This document shows positions 62,462 to 64,000 of a stretch of 64,000 bases of DNA, piece after piece. The notes under the pieces were generated by a model. That model worked only from the letters and a program-made list of their open reading frames with translations. It was not told the origin of the DNA and made no database searches. This stretch comes from JACKII01 sp965202745. GTDB lineage: Bacteria; Pseudomonadota; Alphaproteobacteria; Bin95. Within the stretch, counting starts at the first letter, position 1, and each line of letters starts with the position of its first letter. The stretch lies in the NCBI GenBank assembly GCA_965202745.1, contig CBDBCB010000016.1:150500-214499 (forward strand), written 5' to 3'. A program made the position numbers and the translations under genes.

Positions 62462-63833
62462 GAGAAACAGCTGACAGTTGGTGATTGTCCTGAGGGGCGG
62501 CATATCATGGCGTTGTTCCCGCGCCGCAATTCTCGCTGAGAAAAGGCTATGCCCCATGACGAGAGATACCATCACCGCGTTGCCCCATCCCAAGGGATTT
62601 TCCGCCGATCCGCTGACGGATTTGATCCGTTCCGGGGCGCGGCAGTTGATCGAGCAAGCGCTTGAAGCTGAGTGGAGCGCATGGCTTGCGCCATTTTCCA
62701 ATGAGACGACGTCCGAGGGGCCCGCGCGGGTCGTTCGTCACACTCACCTGCCAGAACGAGAGGGAATGACCGGGATTGGCCCAGTGCCCGTGAAAGGGCC
62801 ACGCGGGCGGGATCGTGATCGGCAGGCTGAGAAGGGTCGGTTCTCTTCTTCGATCCTGCCGCCGTATCTGCGCAAGGCGAAGTCCGTCGAGGACTTGCTG
62901 CCCTGGCTTTCCCTCAATGGCATTTCCACGGGCGATTTTCAGGCGGCCTTGGCCGCGCTGCTCGGGCCGAACGCGGCGGGCCTGTCGTCCCCCACCATCT
63001 CGCGGCTGAAGTCCGATTGGTGGGAGGAGTACGACCGCTGGCAGAAGCGCGATCTCAGCGCCCGGCGCATCGTCTATGTCTGGGCGGATGGCGTCTATTT
63101 CCAGCCAAGGATGGAAGAAAAGCAATGTGTTCTGGTGCTGATCGGCGCGGATGAATGGGGCCGAAAGGAGATACTGGGGCTGACCGACGGCTATCGCGAA
63201 AGGACCGAAAGCTGGCGCGCGCTCCTGCTCGACCTCAAGCGGCGCGGCCTCAATCACGCGCCCGATCTCGCGGTAGGCGACGGTGCACTGGGCTTCTGGG
63301 CCGCCCTTCGCGCGGTCTTCGGCGCGACCGCAGAACAGCGCTGCTGGTTCCATAAAACCGGCAATGGGCTGAAGGCAATGCCCCAATCGGTGCAAGCGAA
63401 AGCCAAAGGCCCCCTGCACGACATCTGGCAGGCAGAGACGAAGGCCGAAGCCATGGCGGCCTGCGATTTCTTCATCGAGACCTACGGCGTGAAAGACGAA
63501 CAAGCGGTAGCCAAATGGATCAAAGACCGTGACGTGCTGCTGGCCTTCTATGATTTCCCGGCAGAATAGTGGAAACACATCAGAACCACCCATCCCATCG
63601 AAAGCGCCTTCGCGACGGTGCGCCACCGGACAGGTAAAACCAAAGGCTGTCTGAGCCGAAAGACCGCCCTCGCCATGGCGGTCAGGCTCCTGATGTCAGC
63701 GCAGGGCAAATGGCGAAAGCGCGACGGCGCAAATCGCATGCCTGGGATAATCCAGGGCATTGCATTCATCGACGGGATCAAACAAATGCAAAACGCCGCC
63801 TGATCAAGCCGTCACCAACTTTCGCCATAGCTC
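62462..63833 (+). mobile_element. IS256-family insertion sequence, copy 2
   Basis: Nearly identical to 42678-44050 with scattered substitutions. Inserted between higB and an SDR gene. No clear target duplication. Confidence 0.75.
62556..63803 (+). pseudogene. IS256-family transposase with amber stop
   Basis: Same frame as copy 1 over 415 codons except TAG at 63567-63569 where copy 1 has CAG (43783-43785; ...FPAE then WKHIRTT...). The product stops after 337 residues and lacks the catalytic Glu region (HPIESAFATV). A C-to-T change is directly shown by comparing the two copies. Confidence 0.9.
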
Positions 63834-63847
63834 CCAATCGCACAAAA

Positions 63848-64000
63848 CTATGCGTAATACACGCCGCCGTTCACCTGAATGACCTGACCGGTGATATAGG
63901 CTGCCTCCGGAAGGCACAGATGCCGCACCATAGCAGCGATCTCTTCCGGGTGGCCTTTGGCCAAGCGGGATGTTTTCCGTGCCCAAACGCCCCGGCAATG
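63848..64000 (-). pseudogene. SDR-family (3-oxoacyl-ACP / acetoacetyl-CoA reductase-like) C-terminus, at window edge
   Basis: The last ~40 residues read RLAKGHPEEIAAMVRHLCLP and EAAYITGQVIQVNGGVYYA to TAG at 63848, the standard end of FabG/PhaB-type reductases. Just upstream the expected IPLG is in another frame, so a small deletion near 63960 is likely, though sequence beyond the window is needed. The role would be NADPH-dependent reduction of a 3-keto thioester. Confidence 0.65.

Noticed and set aside
4883..63569. UAG recoded as glutamine across the genome
   Set aside because: Many intact genes here end in TAG (yidD, argB, fhs, carbonic anhydrase, biotin carrier, acpS, rpoZ, the CNNM protein). 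Global reassignment would extend them, and other premature stops are TAA or TGA. Nonsense decay is simpler; only suppression of single codons remains open.
1..64000. CRISPR arrays, rRNA and tRNA genes
   Set aside because: No regularly spaced direct repeats of CRISPR type, no cas genes, and no tRNA-like cloverleaf or rRNA sequence noticed on either strand by eye. A tRNA scan would be decisive.

Overview
The window reads as a GC-rich alphaproteobacterial chromosome, most like Rhodospirillales-type lineages. The evidence is gene order: rpmH-rnpA-yidD-yidC-yihA-argB on the + strand and rsh-pdxJ-acpS-lepB-rnc-era-recO on the - strand, plus aroK-aroB beside xerD, and PEP-CTERM-like surface proteins. 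No rRNA or tRNA gene was recognised. The organism call is an inference from gene content and synteny.

Layout. (1) 1-2524: right end of a transposable (Mu-like) prophage carrying a diversity-generating retroelement (DGR: variable repeat, cruciform-type hairpin, avd, template repeat, reverse transcriptase) and a Dam-type methylase. The phage is inserted in phnJ after codon 16. The reverse transcriptase has lost its catalytic core, so this is a fossil DGR. (2) 2525-5598: remains of the C-P lyase operon phnGHIJ with divergent phnF; four of these five genes are broken. (3) 5760-6608 and 13102-14159: two IS481-type copies. The second cuts an AIPR-type (abortive infection) gene inside a low-GC island (about 12000-14344). 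(4) 6716-11995: housekeeping block (trmJ, rpmH to argB). (5) 14345-22721: a broken luciferase-like monooxygenase, two PEP-CTERM-like proteins, a yjf-like membrane stress cluster with a potassium channel, fhs, carbonic anhydrase and a biotin carrier protein. (6) 22951-26102: three remnants (MFS transporter, IS30 transposase, enoyl-CoA hydratase). (7) 26278-42500: mostly intact core genes. (8) 42678-56925: IS256 copy 1, then catabolic and unknown genes, many with single nonsense mutations. (9) 57232-62360: a defence-like island with an IS1595-type transposon carrying a methyltransferase-Mrr fusion, a truncated MmeI-like enzyme and a HigBA toxin-antitoxin pair. (10) IS256 copy 2 and the end of an SDR gene.

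The dominant theme is gene decay next to mobile DNA. I count at least twelve premature in-frame stops (7 TAG, 3 TAA, 2 TGA) and about eleven frameshifts or internal deletions, almost all in accessory or catabolic genes, while translation, envelope and cofactor genes are intact. A dispersed palindromic repeat family (at least five copies) and two IS families with nearly identical copies point to recent repeat expansion. That pattern suits a lineage under relaxed selection, for example after a change of lifestyle, but this is inference.

The strongest candidates for unusual biology are the fossil DGR at a prophage end, the passenger-gene IS1595 transposon with a methylase-nuclease fusion, an Asp-to-Asn change in the guanine-reading motif of the essential GTPase YihA, and a 45-residue membrane protein encoded in an overlap upstream of a periplasmic protein.
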